A DNA stretch of 64,000 nucleotides from VGBO01 sp964453335 (GCA_964453335.1 CAYVOK010000004.1:83891-147890); one strand, 5' to 3'. Positions 49,992 to 58,435 are shown, numbered from the stretch's first letter. Numbers and translations: made by a program. Notes: generated by a model not told the origin, from the letters alone.

Positions 49992-51845
49992 ATGTCCTCC
50001 CGCACGGTCCCGCACCTCCGCAACGTCGCCATCGTCGCCCACGTCGACCACGGGAAGACCACATTGGTCGACGCCATGCTAAGGCAGTCCGGGGCGGTGC
50101 GAGCCGGCTCGGCGGCGGACGTCGACCGGGTCATGGACTCGATGGACATCGAGCGCGAGAAGGGCATCACGATCCTCGCGAAGAACACCGCCGTGCGGTG
50201 GACGTCGCCGTCGGGCGACGAGATCAAGTTCAACATCGTGGACACCCCCGGCCACGCCGACTTCGGCGGCGAGGTCGAACGCGCGTTGACGATGGTCGAC
50301 GGCGTGCTCCTCCTCGTCGACTCCTCCGAGGGTCCCCTCCCCCAGACCCGCTTCGTGCTCCGCAAGGCGCTCGAGCGCAACCTGCCCGTGGTGCTCGCGA
50401 TCAACAAGATCGACCGGCCCGACGCGCGCATCGACGAGGTCGTCGACGAGGTCGCCACCCTGTTCCTCGATCTCGCGAGCGACGACCACCACCTCGAGTT
50501 CCCGACGATCTACTGCAACGCCCGGGCGGGCACGGCGACGACCGACCTCTCGGTCGAGGGAACCGACCTGCAGCCGCTCTTCCGCACGCTCGCCGAGCAC
50601 GTGCCCGCGCCGTCGCACGATCCGGACCATCCCTTCGCCGCCCTCGTCACGAACCTCGACGCGTCGCCGTACCTCGGCCGCCTGGCGCTGTGCCGGGTGG
50701 CGCACGGGTACGTGAAGCGCGGTCAGTCGGTCGCGTGGTGCCGTCTCGACGGGACCGTGTCGACGGTGAAGCTGTCGGCGCTGTTCTCCACGGAGAGCCA
50801 CGAACGGGTCGAGACCGAGGAGGCCGGGCCGGGCGAGATCATCGCCGTCGCCGGGATCGAGGAGGTCACGATCGGCGAGACGCTCGCCGATCCGATCGAC
50901 CCGCGGCCCCTGCCGCCGGTGACGGTCGACGAGCCGTCGCTGTCGATGACCATCGGCATCAACACCTCGCCGTTGTCGGGCCGCAGCGGCAAGAAGCTGA
51001 CCGCCCGCCTCGTGAAGGGCCGTCTCGACGCCGAACTCATCGGCAACGTGGCGTTGCGGGTGCACGCGACCGACCGTCCCGACCAGTGGGAGGTGCAGGG
51101 TCGCGGCGAGCTGCAGCTCGCCGTGCTCGTCGAGATGATGCGTCGTGAAGGCTTCGAGCTGACCGTCGGCAAGCCGCAGGTGCTCATCCGTGAGATCGAC
51201 GGCGTGCGCTGCGAGCCGGTCGAGCATGTGACGGTCGACGCCCCCGAGGAGTACCTCGGTGCGATCACGCAGCTGCTGTCGGTCCGCAAGGGTCGGATGG
51301 CGAGCGTCGCCCCGCAGGGTTCGGGGTGGGTGCGCATGGACTGGCGGGTGCCGGCACGTGGCCTGATCGGGTTCCGCACCGAGTTCCTCACCGAGACACG
51401 CGGCACCGGTGTACTGCACCACGTGTTCGACGGCTGGGAGCCGTGGGCGGGCGAGATCCGCGTCCGGCCGACCGGGTCGATCGTCGCAGACCGTTCCGGT
51501 CCGGCGACCTCGTACGCGATCGAGTCGATCCAGGAGCGGGCGACGCTGTTCGTCGGCCCGGGGGCCGAGGTGTACGAGGGCATGGTCGTCGGCGAGAACA
51601 GTCGGTCCGAGGACATGGACGTGAACATCTGCCGAGAGAAGAAGGTCACGAACATCCGTGCCTCCTCGGCGGACGAGTTCGTGAAGCTGGTGCCGCCGAA
51701 GCAGATGACCCTCGAGCAGGCGCTCGAGTTCATCGCCGACGACGAGTGCGTCGAGGTGACCCCGGCGGTGATCCGCCTCCGGAAGGTCGCGCTCGACCAG
51801 ACGCAGCGGGCACGGTTGCGGAAGCAGGCGAAGGACCGGGGCTGA
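49992..51845 (+). CDS. typA: Ribosome-associated translational GTPase TypA/BipA
   Basis: BipA is an EF-G-like GTPase that helps 50S assembly and stress growth. The 617-residue protein has AHVDHGKTT (17-24, G1), REKGITILAKNTAV (switch I), VDTPGHADFGGEVER (G3), AINKIDRPDARI (G4) and the TypA-specific C-terminal GRGELQLAVLVEMMRREGFE, VPARGLIGFRTEFLTETRG and EGMVVGENSRSEDMDVNICR. Length matches the family. It shares one base with the orn start (TGATG). Confidence 0.97.
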   Translation: MSSRTVPHLRNVAIVAHVDHGKTTLVDAMLRQSGAVRAGSAADVDRVMDSMDIEREKGITILAKNTAVRWTSPSGDEIKFNIVDTPGHADFGGEVERALTMVDGVLLLVDSSEGPLPQTRFVLRKALERNLPVVLAINKIDRPDARIDEVVDEVATLFLDLASDDHHLEFPTIYCNARAGTATTDLSVEGTDLQPLFRTLAEHVPAPSHDPDHPFAALVTNLDASPYLGRLALCRVAHGYVKRGQSVAWCRLDGTVSTVKLSALFSTESHERVETEEAGPGEIIAVAGIEEVTIGETLADPIDPRPLPPVTVDEPSLSMTIGINTSPLSGRSGKKLTARLVKGRLDAELIGNVALRVHATDRPDQWEVQGRGELQLAVLVEMMRREGFELTVGKPQVLIREIDGVRCEPVEHVTVDAPEEYLGAITQLLSVRKGRMASVAPQGSGWVRMDWRVPARGLIGFRTEFLTETRGTGVLHHVFDGWEPWAGEIRVRPTGSIVADRSGPATSYAIESIQERATLFVGPGAEVYEGMVVGENSRSEDMDVNICREKKVTNIRASSADEFVKLVPPKQMTLEQALEFIADDECVEVTPAVIRLRKVALDQTQRARLRKQAKDRG

Positions 51846-52414
51846 TGCTCGTCTGGATGGATCTCGAGATGACGGGCCTCGATCCCGCGGTCGACGTCAT
51901 CGTGGAGATCGCGACCATCGTCACCGACGACGACCTCGAGGTGATCGCGGAGGGCCCCGACCTCGTGTGCGCTGCGCCGCCCGAGGCGTTGGCAGCGATG
52001 CGGCCGGTGGTCGTCGAGATGCACACGACGTCGGGGCTGCTCGACCGGATCCGGTCGTCGACGGTCACCGTCGAGGAGGCGGGCCGGCAGACGCTCGAGT
52101 TCCTGCGGGCGCACGTCCCCGAGGCGCGGACGGTCCCGCTCTGCGGGAACTCGATCGGCACCGACCGGCGGTTCCTCGCCCGGTACCTGCCCGAGATCGA
52201 GGACTTCCTGCACTACCGCAGCGTCGACGTATCGACGATCAAGGAGCTCGGCAAGCGCTGGTACCCGGCCGAGGTGGCGGCGATGCCGCGCAAGGCGACG
52301 GCGCACCGGGCGCTCGACGACATCCGGGAGAGCATCGCCGAGCTGCGCTTCTACCGGGAGCGGCTGTTCCTGCCGACCGGTGCTGTGGCATCGGTCACGA
52401 CCCCCGGGAGTTGA
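51845..52414 (+). CDS. orn: Oligoribonuclease
   Basis: DEDDh 3'-5' exonuclease that clears 2-5 nt RNA and pGpG. The 189-residue protein has MLVWMDLEMTGLDPAVDVI (Asp6, Glu8), VPLCGNSIGTDRRFLARYLP (third Asp), VSTIKELGKRW and KATAHRALDDIRESIAELRFY (His and fourth Asp). ATG 51845 overlaps the typA stop by one base, so the two are made from one message. Confidence 0.96.
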   Translation: MLVWMDLEMTGLDPAVDVIVEIATIVTDDDLEVIAEGPDLVCAAPPEALAAMRPVVVEMHTTSGLLDRIRSSTVTVEEAGRQTLEFLRAHVPEARTVPLCGNSIGTDRRFLARYLPEIEDFLHYRSVDVSTIKELGKRWYPAEVAAMPRKATAHRALDDIRESIAELRFYRERLFLPTGAVASVTTPGS

Positions 52415-52427
52415 CGGGGGCGTCAGG

Positions 52428-52433
52428 TACGCT
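52428..52433 (+). promoter_or_regulatory. -10 box (TACGCT), MBL-fold gene
   Basis: TACGCT ends 9 nt before ATG 52443; leaderless arrangement. Confidence 0.5.
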
Positions 52434-52442
52434 CGCCGTCCG

Positions 52443-53606
52443 ATGTCCCTGAGCGAGCAGCACCAGCACGACCACCAGCACGGGCACCCGCACGAGCAGA
52501 CGCAGGAGCAACGCCCGGTCCGGCAGGAGAAGCTGCCACCCGAGGCGGAGGCCATCGAGGTCGCTCCCGGGGTGATCCGGGTGCAGCTCACGATCGCGAT
52601 GCCCGGCCTCGGCCACGTGAACTGCTACGTGCTGCCGGACGAGTCCGGGTTCGCCCTCGTCGACCCGGGTCTGCCCGGTCCGGGGCCGTGGAAGGAGCTC
52701 ACGACCCGTCTGACGGCCGCCGGGTTCCCGATCCGCCGCTGCCACACGGTGATCATCACCCACTCCCACCCGGACCATTTCGGCGCTGCGGAGCGCATCC
52801 GGACCGAGACCGGTGCCGACATCGTCACCCACGAGGCGTTCAAGACCTATTGGGACGTCGACGAGGAGGACGACGAGGAGAGGGATCTCGCCGACCCGCG
52901 CGACCGCGACACCTGGGCCGCCGCCCGTGAACGGTTGGTCCGTGCCCGCACGAAGGTCGTCCCCCACGCCGCACGTTGGTCCCGCCCGACGCCGTGGGGC
53001 GGCGCCCACCCCCGCCCCCCCTTCAAGATGCGCATGCGGTACCTGGCCGAGGGTTCGCTGCGTCGCGGCTACTTCGCGACGCCGAAGCCGTCGTCCCGTG
53101 TCGTCGACAACCAGGTGATCCGTCTGGCCGGCCGCGAGTGGGTGGCCGTGCACACGCCGGGTCACACCGTCGACCACCTCTGCCTGCTCGACCCGACCGA
53201 GGGCGTGCTGCTGTCGGGCGACCACGTGCTGCCGACGATCACCCCGCACATCTCCGGGCTCGTCCGGGCCGACGACCCGCTGGCGCTCTACTTCGCGTCG
53301 CTCGAACGGCTCTTCGGCATCGAGGGCGTGCGGACCGTCCTGCCCGCCCACGGTCAGGCCTTCGACGACCTGTGGGGTCGGGCGGCGTCGATCAAGGAGC
53401 ACCACCTCGAACGGCTCGACGTCCTGCGGGCCGCGGCCGATCTCGGGGAGGCGACCGTCGAGTCGTTCTCGCAGCGCCTGTTCCGGCCGGCGTCGTGGGG
53501 CCCGATGGCCGACAGCGAGACGTACGCGCACCTCGAGCACCTGCGGCTGCTCGGTGAGGCGCACCGTCGAGAGGTCGAGGGCAGGGTCCTCTACAAGCTC
53601 GACTGA
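52443..53606 (+). CDS. Metallo-beta-lactamase-fold hydrolase with His-rich N-terminus
   Basis: A 387-residue MBL protein. Residues 7-17 are HQHDHQHGHPH, a probable metal-chelating tail. The metal motif is IITHSHPDHFGAAE (His107, His109, Asp111, His112), followed by VAVHTPGHTVDHLCLLDP, VLLSGDHVLPTITPHIS and VLPAHGQAFDD. The C-terminal 90 residues are helical and end in a winged-helix-like domain (ESFSQRLFRPASWG onwards), as in the LACTB2 group. The substrate is unknown. The last 16 nt overlap the convergent thioesterase-like gene. Confidence 0.85.
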   Translation: MSLSEQHQHDHQHGHPHEQTQEQRPVRQEKLPPEAEAIEVAPGVIRVQLTIAMPGLGHVNCYVLPDESGFALVDPGLPGPGPWKELTTRLTAAGFPIRRCHTVIITHSHPDHFGAAERIRTETGADIVTHEAFKTYWDVDEEDDEERDLADPRDRDTWAAARERLVRARTKVVPHAARWSRPTPWGGAHPRPPFKMRMRYLAEGSLRRGYFATPKPSSRVVDNQVIRLAGREWVAVHTPGHTVDHLCLLDPTEGVLLSGDHVLPTITPHISGLVRADDPLALYFASLERLFGIEGVRTVLPAHGQAFDDLWGRAASIKEHHLERLDVLRAAADLGEATVESFSQRLFRPASWGPMADSETYAHLEHLRLLGEAHRREVEGRVLYKLD

Positions 53607-54358
53607 CCGCCGGGGTCGACGGCGCGCATCCGCACGCTCGTCGCCACGTCGGTGCCCACGCACAGCCACAGGTCGAGGTCGCCCGCGCCGCCGTCGGCCG
53701 GGACGACGCTGCGCGCGACGAGGTCCGCGTCGGGCGGGATCGGGCGCCGGTACTCGAACTCGATGCGGACCGGGGTCGGGGGTCCGTTCGGGGCGACGAC
53801 CTGTTCGAGCACGGCCGCCTGCGCGGCGTTGTTGACGTGGCCGAGCGGGTCGAGGTCGACGAACCGGAGGGGGAACGGCGCGCCGTGGACACCCTCGGGC
53901 GGGTCGTCGTGGACGAGACGGCTCCCGACGATCCTCCCCGCTGCGGTCGTGCCGTAGGTGGCGAGGAACCCGTCGTCGATCCGGACGGGCCGCCCGGACG
54001 CGTCGACCTGCACCCACAGCGCCGCCGCCTCGATCCGGCCGCCCTCGACGCCGACGATCGACGTGCGGCGTTCCGCCCACCTGCTGCCGGTACCGGAGCA
54101 GAACGTGGCGATGTCGAGCTGTTCCCGGAAGGTGGGGAACCGGGCGACCTCGACGACGATCCGGCGGGCGACCCAGCCGTCGGGGTTCGGCAGCCCCGTC
54201 GACCGGTAGTCGTCGTCGCCGACGTCCTGCAGCACCCGCAGGACCGCGTCGACGCGCATGCGCCGGTCGGGGGCGACGTCGCCGAGCCGGACGGACCGCT
54301 GGGTCCGGACGACCCGCCCGATGTCGGGGACGGCGACGAGATCCGCCGAGAACTGCAC
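53591..54358 (-). CDS. Acyl-ACP-thioesterase-like double hotdog protein
   Basis: A 255-residue protein that looks like two hotdog domains in tandem, as in acyl-ACP thioesterases (FatA/FatB family). The first has VRLGDVAPDRRMRVDAVLRV and WVARRIVVEVARFPTFREQ; the second has the diagnostic RFVDLDPLGHVNNAAQAAVL. It probably releases fatty acids from ACP or CoA. GTG 54358 lies 6 nt after TACGGT, so the mRNA looks leaderless. It is divergent from whiB. Confidence 0.78.
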   Translation of the reverse strand: MQFSADLVAVPDIGRVVRTQRSVRLGDVAPDRRMRVDAVLRVLQDVGDDDYRSTGLPNPDGWVARRIVVEVARFPTFREQLDIATFCSGTGSRWAERRTSIVGVEGGRIEAAALWVQVDASGRPVRIDDGFLATYGTTAAGRIVGSRLVHDDPPEGVHGAPFPLRFVDLDPLGHVNNAAQAAVLEQVVAPNGPPTPVRIEFEYRRPIPPDADLVARSVVPADGGAGDLDLWLCVGTDVATSVRMRAVDPGGQSSL

Positions 54359-54364
54359 GGCGGC

Positions 54365-54370
54365 ACCGTA
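54365..54370 (-). promoter_or_regulatory. -10 box (TACGGT), thioesterase-like gene
   Basis: Minus-strand TACGGT ends 6 nt before GTG 54358. Its TA is shared with a weaker plus-strand TACCCG (54369-54374), which would give a leaderless longer whiB start at ATG 54381. Confidence 0.5.
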
Positions 54371-54434
54371 CCCGCATCCGATGGTTGGACGGTCCGCGGA
54401 GTGGGAAGGACGTGCGGCCGACGAAGGGGGCCGT

Positions 54435-54791
54435 ATGGGTGTCGAGAGCGACGTGAGCTGGAACGTCGACGGGGTGTGCCGTCGCCACGGTGGTCTGACC
54501 GAACTGTTCTTCTCCGACCACCTGAGCGACATCGCACTCGCCAAGAGCCTGTGCGCGGGCTGCCCGGTGCTCGCGCCGTGTCTGCAGGGTGCGTTGCGCC
54601 GGGAGGAACCAGCCGGGGTGTGGGGCGGTCAGTTGTTCCGCAACGGGTCGATCGTGTGGCACAAGCGGCCCCGGGGTCGACCGCCGCGGGTGCCCCGGCC
54701 GGAGCACGACCTCCCCGACGTCCCGGTCCCGGTGCACCTGCGGGCCCGGGCGGGCCGGCACCCCACGGGCGGCGGCGGGGGTGCCCGCTAG
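54435..54791 (+). CDS. WhiB-family iron-sulfur transcription factor
   Basis: Actinobacterial Fe-S regulator that partners with the principal sigma factor. The 118-residue protein has the four cluster cysteines Cys15, Cys40, Cys43 and Cys49 (SLCAGCPVLAPC) and the G[VI]WGG turn (GVWGGQLF). The tail has KRPRGRPPRVPRP, an AT-hook-like RGRP motif as in WhiB7, followed by a proline-rich, low-complexity end. ATG 54435 follows GAAGGGGG; an in-frame ATG 54381 would add 18 residues and could be leaderless. Which WhiB subtype it is cannot be fixed without alignment. Confidence 0.88.
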   Translation: MGVESDVSWNVDGVCRRHGGLTELFFSDHLSDIALAKSLCAGCPVLAPCLQGALRREEPAGVWGGQLFRNGSIVWHKRPRGRPPRVPRPEHDLPDVPVPVHLRARAGRHPTGGGGGAR

Positions 54792-54794
54792 CGT
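54789..54794 (+). promoter_or_regulatory. -10 box (TAGCGT), tlpA-ccdA unit
   Basis: TAGCGT includes the whiB stop codon (TAG) and ends 6 nt before ATG 54801; leaderless arrangement. Confidence 0.55.
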
Positions 54795-54800
54795 TGCCCC

Positions 54801-55355
54801 ATGCGTTCGGGTCGTCGTCGACGGTGGCGGTTCGTCGCCGTGCTGGCGGCACTCACGGCGCTTGTCGGCTGTGCGGGTGACGACACGACGGGCGGTGGCG
54901 GGTTGTCGGCTGCGGGTCTCGACCCGGTCCCGACGGCGGTCACGCCCGGCGGGTCGGTCGCCGCGCTGACCTTCACCCGCTTCGACGGTTCGACCGGGTC
55001 GTTCGCCGACTACGCGGGCAAGGTCGCGGTCGTGAACTTCTGGGCGTCGTGGTGCGTGCCCTGCATCAAGGAGATGCCGGACTTCGAGGCGGTCCACGCC
55101 GAGTTCGGCGGGTCGGTCGCGTTCCTCGGCCTGAACGTGCAGGACCAGCTCCCCGATGCGCGCGACCTCGCCGCCCGCACGGGCGTCACCTACGACCTCG
55201 CCCGCGACCCGCGAGGCGACCTGCTGCGCGCCTTCGGCGGGGTGGCGATGCCGACGACGGCGTTCCTGCGCGCCGACGGCACCGTCGCGTCGGTGACGTC
55301 GCGCACCTTCGACCGGGCGGCGCTGCGCGAACGGATCGCCGAGGCGCAGCGGTGA
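54801..55355 (+). CDS. TlpA-like thioredoxin-fold lipoprotein
   Basis: A 184-residue membrane-anchored thiol:disulfide protein. A lipoprotein signal is clear: RRRRWRFVAVLAALTALVGC with the lipobox Cys24. The thioredoxin domain holds VNFWASWCVPCIKEMPD (Cys85, Cys88) and the cis-proline segment VAMPTTAFLRADG. Probably a reductant for extracytoplasmic cytochrome c or copper-protein maturation, receiving electrons from the CcdA protein whose GTG start overlaps its stop by 4 nt. Confidence 0.92.
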   Translation: MRSGRRRRWRFVAVLAALTALVGCAGDDTTGGGGLSAAGLDPVPTAVTPGGSVAALTFTRFDGSTGSFADYAGKVAVVNFWASWCVPCIKEMPDFEAVHAEFGGSVAFLGLNVQDQLPDARDLAARTGVTYDLARDPRGDLLRAFGGVAMPTTAFLRADGTVASVTSRTFDRAALRERIAEAQR

Positions 55356-56215
55356 ACGGCGCGCCGCTTGCGTTCGCGTTCGGTGCGGGGATGCTCGCCA
55401 CGGTGAACCCGTGCGGGTTCTCGCTGCTGCCCGCCTACCTCACGTACTTCCTCGGTCTCGACCCCGGCGGTGAGGCGGTGGACGCACCGCGGGGCGGCGG
55501 CGTGCTGCGTGCGTTCTCGGTGAGCGCGGCGATGACCGCCGGGTTCGTCGCCGTGTTCGGTGCGGTCGGTTTCGTGATCGCCCGGATCGGGTCGTCGGTG
55601 CAACGACACCTGCCGTACGTGACGCTCGTGATCGGTCTCGGGCTCGTCGTGCTCGGCGTCGCCACCCTGCGGGGCCGCTACGTGCGCCTGCCCGTGCCTA
55701 CGTTGCAGCGCGGTGGCGGCGAGCGGGGTCTCGGGTCGATGGCCGTCTTCGGGGTGTCGTACGCGTTGTCGTCGTTGTCGTGCACGATCGGCCCGTTCCT
55801 GGCGGCGACGTCGTCGACGTTCTCCGACGCCGGGTTCCTCGCCGGCGTGTCGACGTTCGTCGCGTACGCGCTCGGCATGGGGGCGGTGGTGACGGCGCTC
55901 ACCGTGGCGGTCGCATCGGCGCGCACGTCGATGGTCGCCCGGTTCCGCTCGTCGGGTCGGTGGGTGCAACCGGTGTCGGGGGTGCTGCTCCTCGTCGCCG
56001 GCGCGTATACGGCGTACTACGGCTGGTACGAGCTGCGGCTGCGCGACGGGATCGTGCGCGACCCGATCGTCGACGCGGCGATCGACCTGCAGGGGTTCCT
56101 CGCGTCGGCGATCTCGGACATCGGCACGGGCACCCTCGGTGTGATCTGCGCCGTCGTGTGCGCGGTCGCGGCGGCCGCCGGTCTGCTCCGGCGGTCGCGC
56201 CGGCAGCGGGCGTAA
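55352..56215 (+). CDS. ccdA: CcdA/DsbD-like thiol reductant transporter
   Basis: A 287-residue inner-membrane protein moving reducing power from cytoplasmic thioredoxin outwards. It has ATVNPCGFSLLPAYLTYF (Cys21 in helix 1) and the matching SSLSCTIGPFLAATS (Cys144), the two redox cysteines of the family, with six or so transmembrane helices (for example YVTLVIGLGLVVLGVATL). An additional C-terminal helix IGVICAVVCAVAAAAGLL-like segment follows. Coupled to tlpA by GTGA; the next gene begins 10 nt after its stop. A link to oxidase assembly is plausible. Confidence 0.9.
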   Translation: MNGAPLAFAFGAGMLATVNPCGFSLLPAYLTYFLGLDPGGEAVDAPRGGGVLRAFSVSAAMTAGFVAVFGAVGFVIARIGSSVQRHLPYVTLVIGLGLVVLGVATLRGRYVRLPVPTLQRGGGERGLGSMAVFGVSYALSSLSCTIGPFLAATSSTFSDAGFLAGVSTFVAYALGMGAVVTALTVAVASARTSMVARFRSSGRWVQPVSGVLLLVAGAYTAYYGWYELRLRDGIVRDPIVDAAIDLQGFLASAISDIGTGTLGVICAVVCAVAAAAGLLRRSRRQRA

Positions 56216-56224
56216 GGCGGGCCG

Positions 56225-56833
56225 GTGTTCGCCCGTCTGCTCTCCCATCCCGAGGTGCGCGAGGACTGCGAGCTCCGTAGCCCGTTCGGGTTCCTCGCGT
56301 TCCACGGCGGTTCGCTCGAACGCGTGACCGACGAGATCGCCGCCGACGCGGCGCGTGCGGCCGGTGCGTCGTACTACGGCCTCGTGATGCCGCCGAGTTT
56401 CCGGTGGCACGTGCCTTCGAACCGGGTCGACCCGGCGCACTCGGACGCCCTCGCCGCGTTCCTCGGGCACGTGCGGGTCGCGGTGGCGGTGCACGGCTAC
56501 GGCCGGGCGGGGATGTTCACGACGCTGCTCTGCGGTGGTCGGAACCGCCCGTTGGCCGCGCATGTCGCCGCGTCGCTGCGGCGTCGGCTCAGCCCGCACT
56601 ACACCGTGCTCGACGACATCGGCGAGATCCCGGCGAACCTCCGGGGTCTCCACGAGGACAACCCGGTGAACCGTCCGCCGCTCGCCGGTGTGCAGCTCGA
56701 ACTGCCGCCGCGGGTGCGGGGCATGGGCCCGTTCTGGACGGGTTGGGACCGTTCGGTGCGCACGCCGCACACCGTCTCGGTCGTCGACGCGCTCGCCGAG
56801 GCGGCGGCGACCTGGCCGGAGGTCGGCGGGTAG
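56225..56833 (+). CDS. Poly-gamma-glutamate hydrolase family protein
   Basis: A 202-residue protein resembling the PghP/DUF867 family of zinc-dependent gamma-glutamyl hydrolases. It has GFLAFHGGSLERVTDEIA (His27), AGASYYGLVMPPSFRWHVPS (His62), VAVAVHGYGRAG (His90), LLCGGRNRPLAAHVAASLRR and GVQLELPPRVRG (Glu). The order His...Glu...His...Glu suits a carboxypeptidase-like metal site. No signal peptide is visible, so it should act in the cytoplasm, perhaps on gamma-glutamyl tails such as those of F420 or folate rather than on a capsule; that is an inference. It is third in the tlpA-ccdA unit. Confidence 0.75.
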   Translation: MFARLLSHPEVREDCELRSPFGFLAFHGGSLERVTDEIAADAARAAGASYYGLVMPPSFRWHVPSNRVDPAHSDALAAFLGHVRVAVAVHGYGRAGMFTTLLCGGRNRPLAAHVAASLRRRLSPHYTVLDDIGEIPANLRGLHEDNPVNRPPLAGVQLELPPRVRGMGPFWTGWDRSVRTPHTVSVVDALAEAAATWPEVGG

Positions 56834-56836
56834 GGT
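56831..56836 (+). promoter_or_regulatory. -10 box (TAGGGT), LLM oxidoreductase gene
   Basis: TAGGGT contains the stop codon of the preceding gene and ends 8 nt before GTG 56845. Confidence 0.6.
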
Positions 56837-56844
56837 CGGCGTCC

Positions 56845-57771
56845 GTGCAGACGTGCGTGTTCACCGAACCCCAGCAGGGCGCAACCTACGACCAGCTCGC
56901 CGCGGTCGCCCGGACGGCGGAGGAGGTCGGTTTCGACGGCTTCTTCCGCTCCGACCACTACCTGAAGATGGGCTCGGTGTCGGGCCTTCCGGGTCCGACC
57001 GACGCATGGGTGACCCTCGGTGCGATCGCCCGCGAGACGTCGACGATCCGTCTCGGCACGCTCGTCACGGCGGCCACGTTCCGCCTCCCGGCCCCGCTGG
57101 CGATCAGCGTCGCCCAGGTGGACGAGATGAGCGGTGGTCGGGTCGAGTTCGGTCTCGGCACCGGGTGGTACGAGCAGGAGCACACCGCCTACGGCATCCC
57201 GTTCCCCGATCTGCGCACGCGGTTCGAGATCCTCACCGAGCAGCTCGAGGTGATCACCGGGCTGTGGTCGACGCCCGACGGCGCCACGTTCTCCTACACC
57301 GGTCGCCACTACACGCTCACCGACTCACCCGCCCTCCCCAAGCCGGTGCAGCGGCCGATGCCGGTGATCGTCGGCGGTGGGGGTCGTCGGAAGACGGCGA
57401 TGCTCACGGCTCGCTTCGCGTCGGAGTACAACCGGGCGTTCGTCCCTCTCGACACGTTCAGCCGCAACGTGGCGAACGTCCGCTCGACCTGCGAGTCGAT
57501 CGACCGCGACCCGGACTCGTTGCGGTACTCGATCGCGCTGGTCGCCTGTTGCGGCCGTGACGCCGGCGAGGTGAACCGGCGTGCCGCGGCGATCGGCCGT
57601 GACGCCGGCGAACTGCGGGAGAACGGTGCCGGCGGCACCCCCGCCGAGGTGGTCGAGAAGGTGCTCCGCTACCGCGACGCAGGCGCGGACCGCATCTACT
57701 TCCAGATCCTCGACGTCGACGACCTCGACCACGTGCGCCTGCTCGCCGCCGAGGTGCTCCCGCACCTCTGA
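56845..57771 (+). CDS. LLM-class F420-dependent oxidoreductase
   Basis: A 308-residue luciferase-like protein of the TIGR03560 type frequent in actinobacteria. It has GATYDQLAAVARTAEEVGFD, GFFRSDHYLKMGS, IRLGTLVTAATFRLPAPLAI, GRVEFGLGTGWYEQEHTAYG and PMPVIVGGGGRRKTAMLTAR. The SDHY segment is a hallmark of this subgroup, for which F420 is the predicted cofactor. Substrate unknown. It converges on pdxH (7 nt). Confidence 0.9.
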   Translation: MQTCVFTEPQQGATYDQLAAVARTAEEVGFDGFFRSDHYLKMGSVSGLPGPTDAWVTLGAIARETSTIRLGTLVTAATFRLPAPLAISVAQVDEMSGGRVEFGLGTGWYEQEHTAYGIPFPDLRTRFEILTEQLEVITGLWSTPDGATFSYTGRHYTLTDSPALPKPVQRPMPVIVGGGGRRKTAMLTARFASEYNRAFVPLDTFSRNVANVRSTCESIDRDPDSLRYSIALVACCGRDAGEVNRRAAAIGRDAGELRENGAGGTPAEVVEKVLRYRDAGADRIYFQILDVDDLDHVRLLAAEVLPHL

Positions 57772-57778
57772 CCGACCG

Positions 57779-58435
57779 TCAGGGGGCGAGGCGCTCGCGC
57801 CGCCACCCACCCGGGGCGTCCGGGTCCGGCAGGTAGACGATGCGGTCGTGGAGACGGCTCGGGCGTCCCTGCCAGAACTCGATGCGGTCGGGGAGGACCC
57901 GGTACCCGCCCCAGAACGGCGGTCGTTCCACCGGTCGCCCGGCGAAGCGCTCCTCGGCGTCGGCGTAGCGCGCGTCGAGCGCGGCCCGGTCGGCGAGCAC
58001 GGTCGACTGTTCCGACGCCCACGCCCCGAGCTGGCTGCTGCGCGGCCGTGTGACGAAGTACTCGTCGGCCTCGGCGTCGGTGACCCGTTCGACCGCACCG
58101 TCGACGAGCACCTGGCGGGCGAGCGGTGCCCAGGTGAAGGTGAGCGACGCCCACGGGTTCGCCGCGAGTTGGCGCGCCTTGCGGGACCCGTGGTTCGTGA
58201 ACACGGTGAACCCTCGCACGTCGACACCCTTGACGAGCACGTGCCGGGCGGAGGGTCGACCGTCCCCGTCGGCGGTGGCGAGCACGGCGGCGTTCGGTTC
58301 GAGCTCGCTCGCGTCGGCGACCTCCGCGAACCAACGGGCGAACTGGCGGAACGGGTCCGGGTCGGCGTCCGCCATGTCGAACGGCCGCGCCTCGTAGTCA
58401 CGCCGGAGGTCGGCGAGCTCGGGCGTGTCGGTCAC
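57779..58435 (-). CDS. pdxH: Pyridoxamine/pyridoxine 5'-phosphate oxidase
   Basis: FMN enzyme that makes pyridoxal 5'-phosphate. The 218-residue protein has ELADLRRDYEARPFD, PNAAVLATADGDGRPSARHV, LVKGVDVRGFTVFTNHGSRK, SSQLGAWASEQSTVL and the C-terminal FWGGYRVLPDRIEFWQGRPS with RLHDRIVY and WRRERLAP, all typical. GTG 58435 overlaps the serS stop by 4 nt, so it is the second gene of the serS unit. Confidence 0.96.
   Translation of the reverse strand: MTDTPELADLRRDYEARPFDMADADPDPFRQFARWFAEVADASELEPNAAVLATADGDGRPSARHVLVKGVDVRGFTVFTNHGSRKARQLAANPWASLTFTWAPLARQVLVDGAVERVTDAEADEYFVTRPRSSQLGAWASEQSTVLADRAALDARYADAEERFAGRPVERPPFWGGYRVLPDRIEFWQGRPSRLHDRIVYLPDPDAPGGWRRERLAP

Noticed and set aside
52411..52416. 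TTGACG as a -35 element before the MBL gene at 52443
   Set aside because: Only 11 nt separate it from the TACGCT box, too short for a normal -35/-10 pair, and it lies inside the end of orn.
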